This document shows positions 53,019-62,168 of a DNA stretch of 64,000 nt, one piece after another. Every line of letters starts with the position of its first letter. Within the stretch, counting starts at the first letter, position 1. Both the position numbers and the translations under genes were made by a program. The DNA is from Collinsella aerofaciens. Its GTDB lineage: Bacteria > Actinomycetota > Coriobacteriia > Coriobacteriales > Coriobacteriaceae. The notes under the pieces are model-generated. The model was not told the DNA's origin. It ran no database searches and saw nothing but the letters and a program-made list of their open reading frames with translations. Where the stretch lies: positions 62,001 through 126,000 of the forward strand of contig NZ_JAQLFL010000004.1 of the NCBI RefSeq assembly GCF_028206995.1, in the 5' to 3' direction.

Positions 53019-54297
53019 CGCCGAGGCCAAGCGCGTCACATCCATCGCCCGCGCCATCAACTGGAGCTATATGTGGCGCCGCTTGATGAGCTACGTCTGG
53101 CTCGATCTGCTGCTGATGGCGATTGCGGCGGCGATCCTCGTCTATGGATACAACCAGATACTGCCCGACGGCGCGTTTACCGCAGGATGGATCCCCGGCG
53201 TCGCCGTTCACGGCATGTCGCTGGCGCCTGCGCGCGGCTGGGACCTGGCAACGCTCACCTATACCGTCGAGCTTGCGCGTACCACCAAGACTTTCCCCCT
53301 CGCGCAGGACCTCGTCGCGCTATGGCCTCTCTACCTTGTCGTTGTGGGTTGGCAGGTCATCAGCGTGCTCGACATGCTCGGCGGCGCCCGTCGCGTGCGC
53401 CGCACCATGGCACCGCTCAACGACCTGGCCTTGCGCGTGGACGAGCTCGGCCGTATGCAGCTCTCCGGCGGCAAGATGGAAACACTGGAGCAGGCCATCG
53501 AGCGCGCAAGCGTCGACTCGCCGAGCGTCACTACCGGCGACGCCGACCTGGCAAGCATCGAGGTTGCACTCAACCGCCTACTGCGCCAGATGCAAGAGGC
53601 CAAACTGCAGCAAATGCGCTTTGTCAACGATGCGAGCCACGAGCTGCGCACGCCCATCGCGGTGATTCAGGGCTACGTAAACATGCTCGATCGCTGGGGC
53701 AAAGACGACCCGGACGTGCTGGCAGAATCTATCGCGTCCCTCAAGGCCGAAAGCGAGCACATGCAAGAGCTCGTGGAGCAGCTGCTGTTTTTGGCGCGCG
53801 GCGATGCCGGGCGCACGGTCCTGCGGCGCGCAAATACCAACCTTGCCGCACTGGTCGACGAGGTATGCGAGGAATCGCAGATGATCGATACCGAGCACAC
53901 GTATCGGCTGGCCTTTGACGCTGCGCTTGTCAGCGACCCGCGCTGCGACGCGCCCGTCGACGTGGCGCTCGTGAAGCAGGCTCTGCGCGTGATCGTGCAA
54001 AACGCCGCCAAGTACTCGGATGCGGGAACGACCGTCACATTTGGCATAACGCCAGATGCGGGCGCGGGCACGATCGACATAAGTGTTGAGGACGAGGGCA
54101 TCGGCATGAACCAGGAATCCGCAGCTCACGCGTTCGAGCGGTTCTACCGTGCCGACAACGCGCGCGATGCCGGCGCACAGGGTTCGGGTCTGGGGCTTGC
54201 GATCGCCAAGTGGATCGTCGACAGCCACGGCGGCGTCATCGGTGTGACCTCGGTCGAAGGGGTCGGCAGCCGCTTTACGATTCGCCTGCCACGATAG
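53002..54297 (+). CDS. Sensor histidine kinase of the two-component operon
   Basis: 431 residues. The ATG at 53002 overlaps the response-regulator stop by 17 bases. Two membrane helices (about 32-52 and 103-125) flank a ~50-residue outer loop; then a HAMP-like linker, the dimerisation box FVNDASHELRTPIAVIQGY with the phospho-His, and ATPase motifs IVQNAAKYSDAGT, DEGIGM and GSGLGLAIAKWIVDSHGG. EnvZ/HK1-type. Signal unknown. Confidence 0.93.
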   Translation: MSAARNAEAKRVTSIARAINWSYMWRRLMSYVWLDLLLMAIAAAILVYGYNQILPDGAFTAGWIPGVAVHGMSLAPARGWDLATLTYTVELARTTKTFPLAQDLVALWPLYLVVVGWQVISVLDMLGGARRVRRTMAPLNDLALRVDELGRMQLSGGKMETLEQAIERASVDSPSVTTGDADLASIEVALNRLLRQMQEAKLQQMRFVNDASHELRTPIAVIQGYVNMLDRWGKDDPDVLAESIASLKAESEHMQELVEQLLFLARGDAGRTVLRRANTNLAALVDEVCEESQMIDTEHTYRLAFDAALVSDPRCDAPVDVALVKQALRVIVQNAAKYSDAGTTVTFGITPDAGAGTIDISVEDEGIGMNQESAAHAFERFYRADNARDAGAQGSGLGLAIAKWIVDSHGGVIGVTSVEGVGSRFTIRLPR

Positions 54298-54317
54298 GAA
54301 GCCCCTCGGCATAAATA

Positions 54318-54350
54318 AAGGGATAGGGCCACGCGGCCCTATCCCTTTTT
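54318..54350. terminator. Bidirectional terminator
   Basis: AAGGGATAGGGCC (54318-54330) pairs exactly with 54335-54347 around ACGC and runs into five Ts; a T-rich stretch also follows on the minus strand, serving the VOC gene. Confidence 0.92.
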
Positions 54351-54372
54351 GCCAGCTATGGCAGCTTGTGCG

Positions 54373-54747
54373 CTACTCGCGGCACAGGTGCACGGCGAAA
54401 CCGGCGAACTCGCGCTTAAAGTACACGAGCTTGGTACCACCGTCGGGCAGCAGCGCGCGCGACTCTTCGTTGACCTCGAGCCCGCGCTCGGCAAACCACT
54501 TCTCAGCTGCATCGATGTCGTTAACGGCAAAGCCGATGTGGCCCTTGGTGCCACGACCGTTCTGCTTCATGATCTCGACCAGCGAATCGTTGAAGTACGA
54601 AACCGGGGTCTCGATGACGGGCAGGCCCATCATCGTCGAGAACAGCTCCGCGATCTCCAGGGCGTCTGCCGGGTCGGTGGCGTTAATGCCCACATGGGCA
54701 ACGCGCATACCAAAGAGCTCTACCGGGTTGGCGTTCTGCTCACTCAT
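54373..54747 (-). CDS. VOC/glyoxalase-family protein
   Basis: 124 residues, one VOC repeat pair: MRVAHVGINATDPADALEIAELF with a metal-type His, GHIGFAVNDIDAAEKWFAERG and FAVHLCRE at the end. Likely a metal-dependent lyase, isomerase or epimerase acting on a sugar-acid-like substrate. The ATG is 12 bases from the preceding IIB stop, so both are expressed together. Confidence 0.85.
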   Translation of the reverse strand: MSEQNANPVELFGMRVAHVGINATDPADALEIAELFSTMMGLPVIETPVSYFNDSLVEIMKQNGRGTKGHIGFAVNDIDAAEKWFAERGLEVNEESRALLPDGGTKLVYFKREFAGFAVHLCRE

Positions 54748-54758
54748 GCAGTCAGCGC

Positions 54759-55046
54759 CTACTGAGCCATGACGTCGAGAACGGCCTTCTCGGCGGCAAC
54801 GCGGTTCATGCCGGTCATGAAGGGCACGCCACTCACGTACGGGCAGGTGAGGCCCTCGGGGGCAACGGTGGTGGCGATCAGCAGGTCAGCGCCCTCGTCG
54901 CAGTAATCCTTGGCCTCGGAGATGGCGCACTGCACGATCTCGTACTTGTCGGCATAACCGTTGGCGTCGAGCAGGGTAGCGACCTTCTGGGCAACGAGCG
55001 TGGAAGTAGCAGCGCCAGCACCGCAAGCCAAAACGATCTTCTTCAT
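54759..55046 (-). CDS. PTS galactitol-type IIB subunit (orphan)
   Basis: 95 residues with the phosphorylated Cys8 in MKKIVLACGAGAATSTLVAQ and the galactitol-family TTVAPEGLTCPYVSGVPFMTG. No IIA or IIC gene is nearby, so it must work with subunits elsewhere or has another role; its partner here is the VOC protein. Confidence 0.9.
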   Translation of the reverse strand: MKKIVLACGAGAATSTLVAQKVATLLDANGYADKYEIVQCAISEAKDYCDEGADLLIATTVAPEGLTCPYVSGVPFMTGMNRVAAEKAVLDVMAQ

Positions 55047-55148
55047 AGGTAATGTCTCCCTTCATGGTTTACTTTAGGTAAGTGTACCGCAGCGAGCGAT
55101 GGCACTCGGCCTCGATGAGCTTTTATGCCAGTTTGCTTGCGCGCTGCG

Positions 55149-55154
55149 TATAAT
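55149..55154 (+). promoter_or_regulatory. -10 box upstream of the TPR-like gene
   Basis: TATAAT at 55149-55154, 55 bases before the start codon; no clear -35 element at the right distance. Confidence 0.35.
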
Positions 55155-55209
55155 ACATCTAGTACGTGTTGTCATACCGCTCGCTTTATGAGCGACTAAG
55201 GACCCTAAT

Positions 55210-55833
55210 ATGCCCGATTCCCGCACCCTCTGGACCGCCGTCGTTATCATCTGCATCGCCGTGTCGGTGTTCTTTAGCGTCAAAAAACGCACCACGTTTA
55301 AACGCCTGCAGCAATTGATGGCCGCCAAGCAGTGGGACGAGTTCGATCGTTTGCTCGACGGCAAACTCACCAGCATGCTGTACCCGCGCTACAACCGCGA
55401 CTACCTGCGTCTGAACTCCTATCTGCTGCGCGAGGACCACGAGCGTGCCAGCGAGATGTTCGACCTGCTGCTGGGGCTCAACCTCCCCAAGATGCAGCGC
55501 GTCGACCTGGTGATCAAAGCCTTTAACTACTACGTTGGCCAGGAGGACCGCAAAAAGTCCAAGGAGCTTCTGCACGAGATCAAGGGCTTTGAGGGCGGTC
55601 AGGCCGAGGCGGTCGCACACGAATGCCAGCTGATGTACGACACGATGATCCTCAAGCGCCACAACGACATTCCCGAGCTGGAGCGCATGCTCGAGGATGT
55701 CGGCGACGACCCGGTCAAGCGCTGCCGACTGGAGTACCTGCTGGCCCTGCAGTATCAAAACAAGGGCGACGAGGCAAAGTTCCAAGAGTTCCTGGAGAAG
55801 TCGGGCCAACACTCGATGGCCGTCAACGCGTAA
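55210..55833 (+). CDS. Single-pass membrane protein with TPR-like helices
   Basis: 207 residues. An N-terminal membrane helix (LWTAVVIICIAVSVFFSV) is followed by a helical repeat body in which paired helices (FDRLLDGKLTSM, SEMFDLLLGLNLPKMQRVDLVIKAFNYYVG, ELERMLEDVGDDPVKRCRLEYLLALQYQ) suggest divergent TPR repeats. No catalytic motif. tRNA-Leu follows 31 bases downstream on the same strand. Confidence 0.7.
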   Translation: MPDSRTLWTAVVIICIAVSVFFSVKKRTTFKRLQQLMAAKQWDEFDRLLDGKLTSMLYPRYNRDYLRLNSYLLREDHERASEMFDLLLGLNLPKMQRVDLVIKAFNYYVGQEDRKKSKELLHEIKGFEGGQAEAVAHECQLMYDTMILKRHNDIPELERMLEDVGDDPVKRCRLEYLLALQYQNKGDEAKFQEFLEKSGQHSMAVNA

Positions 55834-55864
55834 CGGACGGCTTGTGCTAGACTTCTAGTCTCAC

Positions 55865-55949
55865 GGGGGCGTGGCGGAATTGGCATACGCAGGAGACTTA
55901 AAATCTCTCGCCGCAAGGATTGTGGGTTCGAGTCCCACCGCCCCTACCA
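55865..55949 (+). tRNA. tRNA-Leu (anticodon UAA)
   Basis: 85 bases including encoded CCA. Acceptor GGGGGCG pairs with CGCCCCT (G-U at the end) before A-CCA; the anticodon arm holds TAA in its loop; the T-arm GGGTTCGAGTCCC is standard; the long variable arm marks a class II tRNA. Confidence 0.95.
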
Positions 55950-55960
55950 TGTGATTGCTT

Positions 55961-56000
55961 GCGAGCCCGTGTTCTCCAGGGATGCGGGCTCGCTTCTTTT
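55961..56000 (+). terminator. Terminator of tRNA-Leu
   Basis: GCGAGCCCG (55961-55969) pairs with CGGGCTCGC (55985-55993), followed by TTCTTTT. A second, similar terminator lies at 56158-56196. Confidence 0.9.
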
Positions 56001-56002
56001 AG

Positions 56003-56147
56003 ATGCCGGTGGGACTCGAACCCGCGAGGGGGCGAGCGTTAAGCGGACGCGCAGCGTCCGTAGCGAGCCGGCGAGGGCGCCGACAGGCGGCCGAAGCCGG
56101 TGCGTATTTGCGCAGCAAATGCGCGGATGTCCCACCGCCCCTACCAT
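56003..56147. repeat. tRNA-Leu 3'-end derivatives
   Basis: An inverted T-arm copy (56008-56023, GGTGGGACTCGAACCC) precedes ~105 bases of GC-rich palindromic sequence, then a direct 19-base copy of the tRNA 3' end with CCA (56129-56147). The tRNA's own copy is at 55932-55950. This resembles a small element or recombination scar at the tRNA end. Confidence 0.7.
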
Positions 56148-56157
56148 ATGGAGCTTT

Positions 56158-56196
56158 CGAGCCCGTGTCCCCAAGGGATGCGGGCTCGTTTCTTTT
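56158..56196 (+). terminator. Second copy of the tRNA-type terminator
   Basis: CGAGCCCG (56158-56165) pairs with CGGGCTCG (56181-56188), followed by TTTCTTTT. Duplicate of the one at 55961. Confidence 0.85.
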
Positions 56197-56216
56197 ACAC
56201 GCCGGCGGGGCTCTAA

Positions 56217-56281
56217 GTTGCGGTGAAATAGTTCCTGTTTTGGCAGTTTACCAGCCCATTTAGGAATTATTCCACCGCGAC
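56217..56281. repeat. Family A palindromic repeat, copy 2
   Basis: Arm 56217-56237 matches family A (GTTGCGGTGAAATAGTTCC...); the right arm 56262-56281 is a near complement with four mismatches. Lies on the upstream side of the ATPase gene. Confidence 0.75.
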
Positions 56282-56294
56282 TTAGGTTGGTGTT

Positions 56295-56380
56295 CCCACA
56301 TTTTCCGATGGAAAAACGTGGTTGTCTCCCACATTTTCCGATGGAAAAACGTGGTTGTCTCCCACATTTTCCGATGGAAA
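56295..56380. repeat. Tandem 33-bp repeats upstream of the ATPase
   Basis: Two exact units (56295-56327 and 56328-56360) and a 20-base partial third (56361-56380). Each holds a palindrome TTTTCC-GAT-GGAAAA, extended by CCAC/GTGG outside. Ends 43 bases before the ATPase start. Confidence 0.9.
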
Positions 56381-56423
56381 CTCCCAAATGGCCTTATACT
56401 AGCCGAGAGGGTTGGGAGGCAAT

Positions 56424-57725
56424 ATGCAGCGACAGCTTATGAGCGAACTTATCGCTTGGAAATCAAGGACGAATCGCAAACCTCTCTTGCTTAAGGGAGC
56501 CCGCCAGACAGGAAAGACTTGGCTTCTTAACGAATTCGCAAGCCAGCAGTATCGAAACGTCATTCGTTTTGACTTTATGCTCGAGCCGAGCACACGCTCG
56601 CTGTTCGATGGGGACCTCGACCCCAAGCGCATCATCTCCCAGATAGAACTCCTACGTGGCCAAACTGTAACGCCAGCAGACACGCTCATCATCTTCGACG
56701 AGATCCAAGAGGCCCCGCGCGGGATCACCTCGCTCAAGTACTTCAACGAGCTTGCACCCGAATACCACATCGTAGCAGCCGGTTCCTATATGGGCCTCGC
56801 GCTCCGACGCGAAAACGAGTCATTTCCCGTCGGCAAAATCGACCAGCTCACCATGCGTCCCATGGGGTTCGCCGAGTTCGTTCGTGCCGTCGACGGCGAC
56901 CCGCTCGCCGACGCCATCCTTGCCGCAGACATGAACCTTCTAGCAAACGTTACCGAAAAGCTCGAACACTTGCTCAAGGAATACCTTGTTGTCGGCGGTA
57001 TGCCCGAAGTTGCCTCCGCTTTCGCCGAGACACGCGACTTCATCGAAGCCCGAAGGCTTCAGCAGCAAATCATCGAGGCTTACGAATCCGATTTTGGCAA
57101 ACATGCACCCGCCCGCATCATCGAGCGCATGAGGTTGGTTTGGAAATCCCTTCCCGGCCAGCTTGCCAAAGAGAACAAGAAGTTTGTCTATGGCGCCCTT
57201 CGCCCCGGAGCGCGCGCACGCGATTTCGAGGAAAGCCTCCAGTGGCTCACGGACTACGGAATCGTTCATAAGGTGCCACGTGTTTCCGCTCTAAAGGCGC
57301 CGCTCTCGAGCTACGAAGACCTCTCGGGCTTCAAACTGTTCTGCATCGACACCGGCATCCTCGGAGCGCTCTCCGGTCTCTCTCCGGCCATCGTTCTTAA
57401 CGGATCCGCTGTTTTTACCGAGTTCAAAGGTTCGCTGACCGAACAATACGTCGCGCAGGAGCTTTTGCTCCAGGACAAAACTCCCGCGTATTGGTCCTCT
57501 ACCTCTGGCAATGCCGAAACCGACTTTGCCATCGACCATGCGGGAACCGTGCTTCCGCTTGAGGTCAAGGCGGCAGAGAACCTTAAAGCGAAGAGTCTGA
57601 AAATAGCCTGCGAAAAATTCAAGCTCGAGCGTTGCGTGAGGAGCTCCCTGGCGGCATATAGAGACGAGGGCATGCTCGTCAATATTCCGCTTTGGGAGAT
57701 TGGGCAAATCGACAAGCTGGCATAG
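56424..57725 (+). CDS. AAA ATPase with DUF4143 (AF_1765-like)
   Basis: 433 residues from the ATG at 56424 (GGGAGG upstream). The N-terminal AAA_14 domain holds Walker A LLLKGARQTGKTWLLNEFA and Walker B LIIFDEIQEAPRG, then AAGSYMGLALRRENESFPVG; the C-terminal DUF4143 portion has GSLTEQYVAQELL and the PD-(D/E)XK-like FAIDHAGTVLPLEVKAAEN. These stand-alone ATPases are abundant in host-associated bacteria with unknown role. Codon usage is less GC-biased than neighbours, and palindromic repeats of the same family flank it, so it looks acquired. Confidence 0.88.
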   Translation: MQRQLMSELIAWKSRTNRKPLLLKGARQTGKTWLLNEFASQQYRNVIRFDFMLEPSTRSLFDGDLDPKRIISQIELLRGQTVTPADTLIIFDEIQEAPRGITSLKYFNELAPEYHIVAAGSYMGLALRRENESFPVGKIDQLTMRPMGFAEFVRAVDGDPLADAILAADMNLLANVTEKLEHLLKEYLVVGGMPEVASAFAETRDFIEARRLQQQIIEAYESDFGKHAPARIIERMRLVWKSLPGQLAKENKKFVYGALRPGARARDFEESLQWLTDYGIVHKVPRVSALKAPLSSYEDLSGFKLFCIDTGILGALSGLSPAIVLNGSAVFTEFKGSLTEQYVAQELLLQDKTPAYWSSTSGNAETDFAIDHAGTVLPLEVKAAENLKAKSLKIACEKFKLERCVRSSLAAYRDEGMLVNIPLWEIGQIDKLA

Positions 57726-57774
57726 GCGCTGTGGGGACGCCCCGCAAGGACTGTCCCCAGGTGCCGGCTGTTGA

Positions 57775-57839
57775 GTTGCGGTGGAATAGGGACTGTTTGG
57801 CGCCCGAAAGGGCGATTTTAGTCCGTATTTCACCGCAAC
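57775..57839. repeat. Family A palindromic repeat, copy 3
   Basis: Arm 57775-57795 (GTTGCGGTGGAATAGGGAC...) is nearly complementary to 57820-57839, with an inner CGCCC/GGGCG stem. It flanks the ATPase gene on its downstream side and borders the ppx stop. Confidence 0.8.
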
Positions 57840-57843
57840 TTAT

Positions 57844-58845
57844 TTAGAGGGCGCTGAGGCTGGGAGTCCATGCGATGGTGGGAGTCGCGCCGTCGAGAAC
57901 CTCGTTGATGGTGGCGGCCATGCCAGCGAGTAGGCTGTTCTCGCTTACGGTGAGCGCATCGTAGCCACCGGCGCGCATGAGCTCGCGAATCACCACGGCG
58001 CCGGCCAGAATCACGCCCGCGCGCTTGGGCTGCACGCCCGGCAGCGCAGCGATACCCTCCACATCCAGCGTAGATATACGATCGATGGCGGCCGAGATCT
58101 GCTCCATCGAAAGCTCGCGCAGGTGCACAAAGCTCGAGTCGTACGGCTCCAGTTCGTTGACCAGCGCCACGAGCGTGGTGACGGTACCGCCCACCGCGAC
58201 GAGGCGCTCGGCGCGCTCAAAGTCGCTGGGCAGGCCCTCAAAATAGGCGGAGAACTGCTCGCCCGCCCACGCGGCGGCAACCGCAAGCTCGTTCGTCGAC
58301 GGCGGCAGCGCAGAGAAAAACCGCTCGGTCACGCGACGGCAACCGATGTCCAGCGAGCGCGTTCCCTCCAGCGCAAAGACCCCGCGCTCCGGCGCGTACA
58401 CGCCCGTCGCGAGCTCCGTGGAGCCGCCGCCCGAATCGGCGACGATAATGCGTTCACCGGCAAAGTCGTGCGCCACGCCAAAAAACGTCAGGCGCGCCTC
58501 GACTTCTCCTGGAATCACCTGTGGCTCGAGACCCAGCTCGCGCAGGCCGTCCAGCAGCAGGGCGGCGTTGGACGCATCGCGCGCGGCGCTCGTGCACGTG
58601 GTGCAGATGCACGCGGCGCCAAAGGTACGCGCCTCGTCCACAAACATACGGCACGCAGCGAGTACACGCTCGACCGCCGTCTCGCAAAAGCGGCCCGTCG
58701 CGTCCACGCCCTCGCCCAGATCGGTAATCTCGGTATACTTGGACGATTCCACGATCGCCCCGCCCTCGACCTGCGCTAGCACTAGTCGCGACGACACCGT
58801 TCCCAGGTCGATCGCGGCCACCTTATATCGTTTGCAATTTGTCAT
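57844..58845 (-). CDS. ppx: Exopolyphosphatase/GppA-family phosphatase
   Basis: 333 residues. Phosphate-binding motifs AAIDLGTVSSRLVLAQVEG, CTTCTSAARDA, IVADSGGGSTELATG and LDIGCRRVTERFF mark the Ppx/GppA family. It hydrolyses polyphosphate or pppGpp; short actinobacterial forms of this length lack the C-terminal HD domain. Follows the FtsB-like gene by 20 bases. Confidence 0.92.
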   Translation of the reverse strand: MTNCKRYKVAAIDLGTVSSRLVLAQVEGGAIVESSKYTEITDLGEGVDATGRFCETAVERVLAACRMFVDEARTFGAACICTTCTSAARDASNAALLLDGLRELGLEPQVIPGEVEARLTFFGVAHDFAGERIIVADSGGGSTELATGVYAPERGVFALEGTRSLDIGCRRVTERFFSALPPSTNELAVAAAWAGEQFSAYFEGLPSDFERAERLVAVGGTVTTLVALVNELEPYDSSFVHLRELSMEQISAAIDRISTLDVEGIAALPGVQPKRAGVILAGAVVIRELMRAGGYDALTVSENSLLAGMAATINEVLDGATPTIAWTPSLSAL

Positions 58846-58865
58846 TGCGAGCTCCCCTCCGGGCG

Positions 58866-59630
58866 CTATTTGCCGTTGGACACGACCGTCTGACCCTCGA
58901 CGCCGTTAAACCCAAACAGCATGTCGAGCGCTTGGATGTACCATGGCGCGTCCTTGCCGACTTCTTCGATCTCCTTGGCCACCTCGCTGGCCTTCTTGGC
59001 GTTCGACGACTTCTTTTCAGCCGACGACGAGTCCGAATCGCCGTCCAGGCCCTGCACTTCAATCCTCTTCTCGCCGGGCATCACCAGGCCCAGGTCCTCG
59101 GATGCCGCGTCCTTGATACCCTCCTCCGAGAGCAGCTTGTCGACGCTTTTTTGCAGCTCATCATTGTATTGCTGGCGAATCTCGACCTGCTTGGCCAAGA
59201 TATCGCTCGAACGCTTTGCCACGTACAGGTCGCGCACGGGGAAATACAGGCTCACGAGCACCAGGGCAACGACGATGCCGATGAATAGCCCTCGCTGAGG
59301 ACCGTGGGTAAAGTCGTAGATCGCCTTGACCACCGCGTTGTCGTTGGCGTAGTGCATAAAGTCCGAGCCCGAAAGACGGTTCGAGGGCCTGCTCGACCTA
59401 TCGTGCGTTTGAGCCGACGAGCGCTGAGCATGCGACGAACGTGCCGGGCGCACTGGTCCATCTGTCGAAGTATTCACTTGAGCATTGGGGCGCGAGGTAC
59501 TTGTCGGGCGCTGTATGGAGCGGTCGGCGCCGGCGTAGGCGGACCCACCGAGCTGCACCGTGCGCGCACGGCGAGGCGACGGCTCACGCGAACCGGCGGA
59601 ATAGTACCTGTTGTCGTAAATCTGATCCAT
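58866..59630 (-). CDS. FtsB/DivIC-family cell-division protein with a disordered N-terminus
   Basis: 254 residues from the ATG at 59630 (AAGGCGCAC upstream). Residues 1-95 are disordered, Ser/Arg/Thr-rich and basic; one membrane helix follows near residues 118-138 (GLFIGIVVALVLVSLYFPV), then the coiled coil (DILAKQVEIRQQYNDELQKS) and a distal DivIC-like strand LGLVMPGEKRIEV. Partner of FtsL and FtsQ at the septum. An acidic, Lys-rich tail ends the protein. Confidence 0.85.
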   Translation of the reverse strand: MDQIYDNRYYSAGSREPSPRRARTVQLGGSAYAGADRSIQRPTSTSRPNAQVNTSTDGPVRPARSSHAQRSSAQTHDRSSRPSNRLSGSDFMHYANDNAVVKAIYDFTHGPQRGLFIGIVVALVLVSLYFPVRDLYVAKRSSDILAKQVEIRQQYNDELQKSVDKLLSEEGIKDAASEDLGLVMPGEKRIEVQGLDGDSDSSSAEKKSSNAKKASEVAKEIEEVGKDAPWYIQALDMLFGFNGVEGQTVVSNGK

Positions 59631-59721
59631 GTGCGCCTTGTGCGGTTGAGGTTTGTTTGCGCTAAGTCCTTTAGTTATAGCACGAGCGCCCGCACCGCCT
59701 TCGCCAGCCTTTGCTCGACAT

Positions 59722-59753
59722 AAAAAAGGCGCTGAGCCATATGGCCCAGCGCC
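59722..59753 (-). terminator. Terminator of eno
   Basis: GGCGCTGAGCCAT (59728-59740) pairs with 59741-59753 (one mismatch) and is followed on the minus strand by six Ts (complement of 59722-59727). Confidence 0.9.
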
Positions 59754-59826
59754 CAATGGTGCTCAACAGCGCCCGGCTGGAGCAAGGCAAATCCGAGTCT
59801 TCCCCGCCCCCGCGACCTCCGCGTGC

Positions 59827-61128
<1,302 letters not shown>

Positions 61129-61264
61129 TCACTTGGAAACGTAGTGGATGCAAGCGACCGGCTGACCGTACACCATCGGTGCGTCTTCGTAAGTTAGCCA
61201 TGTCGCACTTTTTGCATTATGCCCTAAGTTAGCTGAGGGATACACTTGATTTTCGAAAAATTTA

Positions 61265-61301
61265 GCGGGAACGATGAGGCGTGTCAGCCCGTCGTTCCCG
61301 C
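61265..61301 (-). terminator. Terminator of mazG
   Basis: GCGGGAACGA (61265-61274) pairs exactly with TCGTTCCCGC (61292-61301), followed on the minus strand by TAAATTTTTCG. Confidence 0.85.
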
Positions 61302-61305
61302 AGTC

Positions 61306-62166
61306 TTACTCCTCCGCCTTTGCGGCATCCCACAGGTCGTTGAGGCCGTGGGTCGAAAGCTCGGCAAGATCCACGTGGGCATCGGACGCCATCTGCTCCA
61401 TCGCGGCCCAGCGACGGCGGAACTTTGCCGTGCTGGCGCGCAGGGCACTCTCGGCGTCGATCCCCTCTTTGCGCGCGACGTTGACCAAGGCAAAGAGCAG
61501 GTCTCCAAACTCCATCTCGCGCTCGGGCGAGCCGGGAGCCTCGGCCTCAAACTCGGCACGTTCCTCGGCGACCTCGTCCCACACGTCCTGGACCGTCTCC
61601 CACTCAAAGCCCACGGCCGCTGCCTTGCGCGACACCTTCTGCGCCTGCATCAATGCCGGCAGATGCGTGGGCACGCCGTCGAGCAGGCCCTCGGGCGCAG
61701 CCTCGCCTGCTGCCACGGCCTTGTCCTTGGCAGCCTTCTCGGCAAGCTTGACCTCGTCCCAGATCTTGAGCACCTCGTCGGAGTTATCGGCATCCGCATC
61801 GCCAAACACGTGCGGATGACGGCGGATGAGCTTGGCATCGATATCACGCGCCACGTCGGTCAGTGTAAACTCGCCGGCGTCAGCAGCAATCTGCGCATGC
61901 AGCACGACCTGCATGAGCACGTCGCCCAGCTCCTCGCGTAGGTGAACCGCGTCGTCCGCCTCGATGCAGTCGAGCGCCTCGTAGGCCTCCTCGATCATGT
62001 TCTTGCCAATGCTGCGGTGCGTCTGCTCACGGTCCCACGGGCAGCCATCGGGCTGACGCAGACGCCAGATGGTCTGCACCAGATGCTGCAGCTCGGTCGA
62101 CGCGTCTACCAGCGTAGACAGATCGCGCGAGCCCTCGGCATTTTGCTGAGCCATGTGCTGCGCCAT
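61306..62166 (-). CDS. mazG: Nucleoside triphosphate pyrophosphohydrolase MazG
   Basis: 286 residues. Two MazG helical cores: LRQPDGCPWDREQTHRS followed by EEAYEALDCIE, and HLREELGDVLMQVVLHAQIA, with EFGDLLFALVNVARKEGIDAE in the second half. It removes pyrophosphate from damaged or excess nucleotides. GGAGGAG precedes the ATG, which lies three bases after the yfcE stop; operon larC2-yfcE-mazG. Confidence 0.93.
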   Translation of the reverse strand: MAQHMAQQNAEGSRDLSTLVDASTELQHLVQTIWRLRQPDGCPWDREQTHRSIGKNMIEEAYEALDCIEADDAVHLREELGDVLMQVVLHAQIAADAGEFTLTDVARDIDAKLIRRHPHVFGDADADNSDEVLKIWDEVKLAEKAAKDKAVAAGEAAPEGLLDGVPTHLPALMQAQKVSRKAAAVGFEWETVQDVWDEVAEERAEFEAEAPGSPEREMEFGDLLFALVNVARKEGIDAESALRASTAKFRRRWAAMEQMASDAHVDLAELSTHGLNDLWDAAKAEE

Positions 62167-62168
62167 GG

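Noticed and set aside
56129..56147. A second tRNA gene
   Set aside because: Only the 3' end and CCA are duplicated; no D-arm or anticodon arm precedes them.
56295..56380. CRISPR array
   Set aside because: The 33-bp units are contiguous with no spacers between them, and no cas genes are present.
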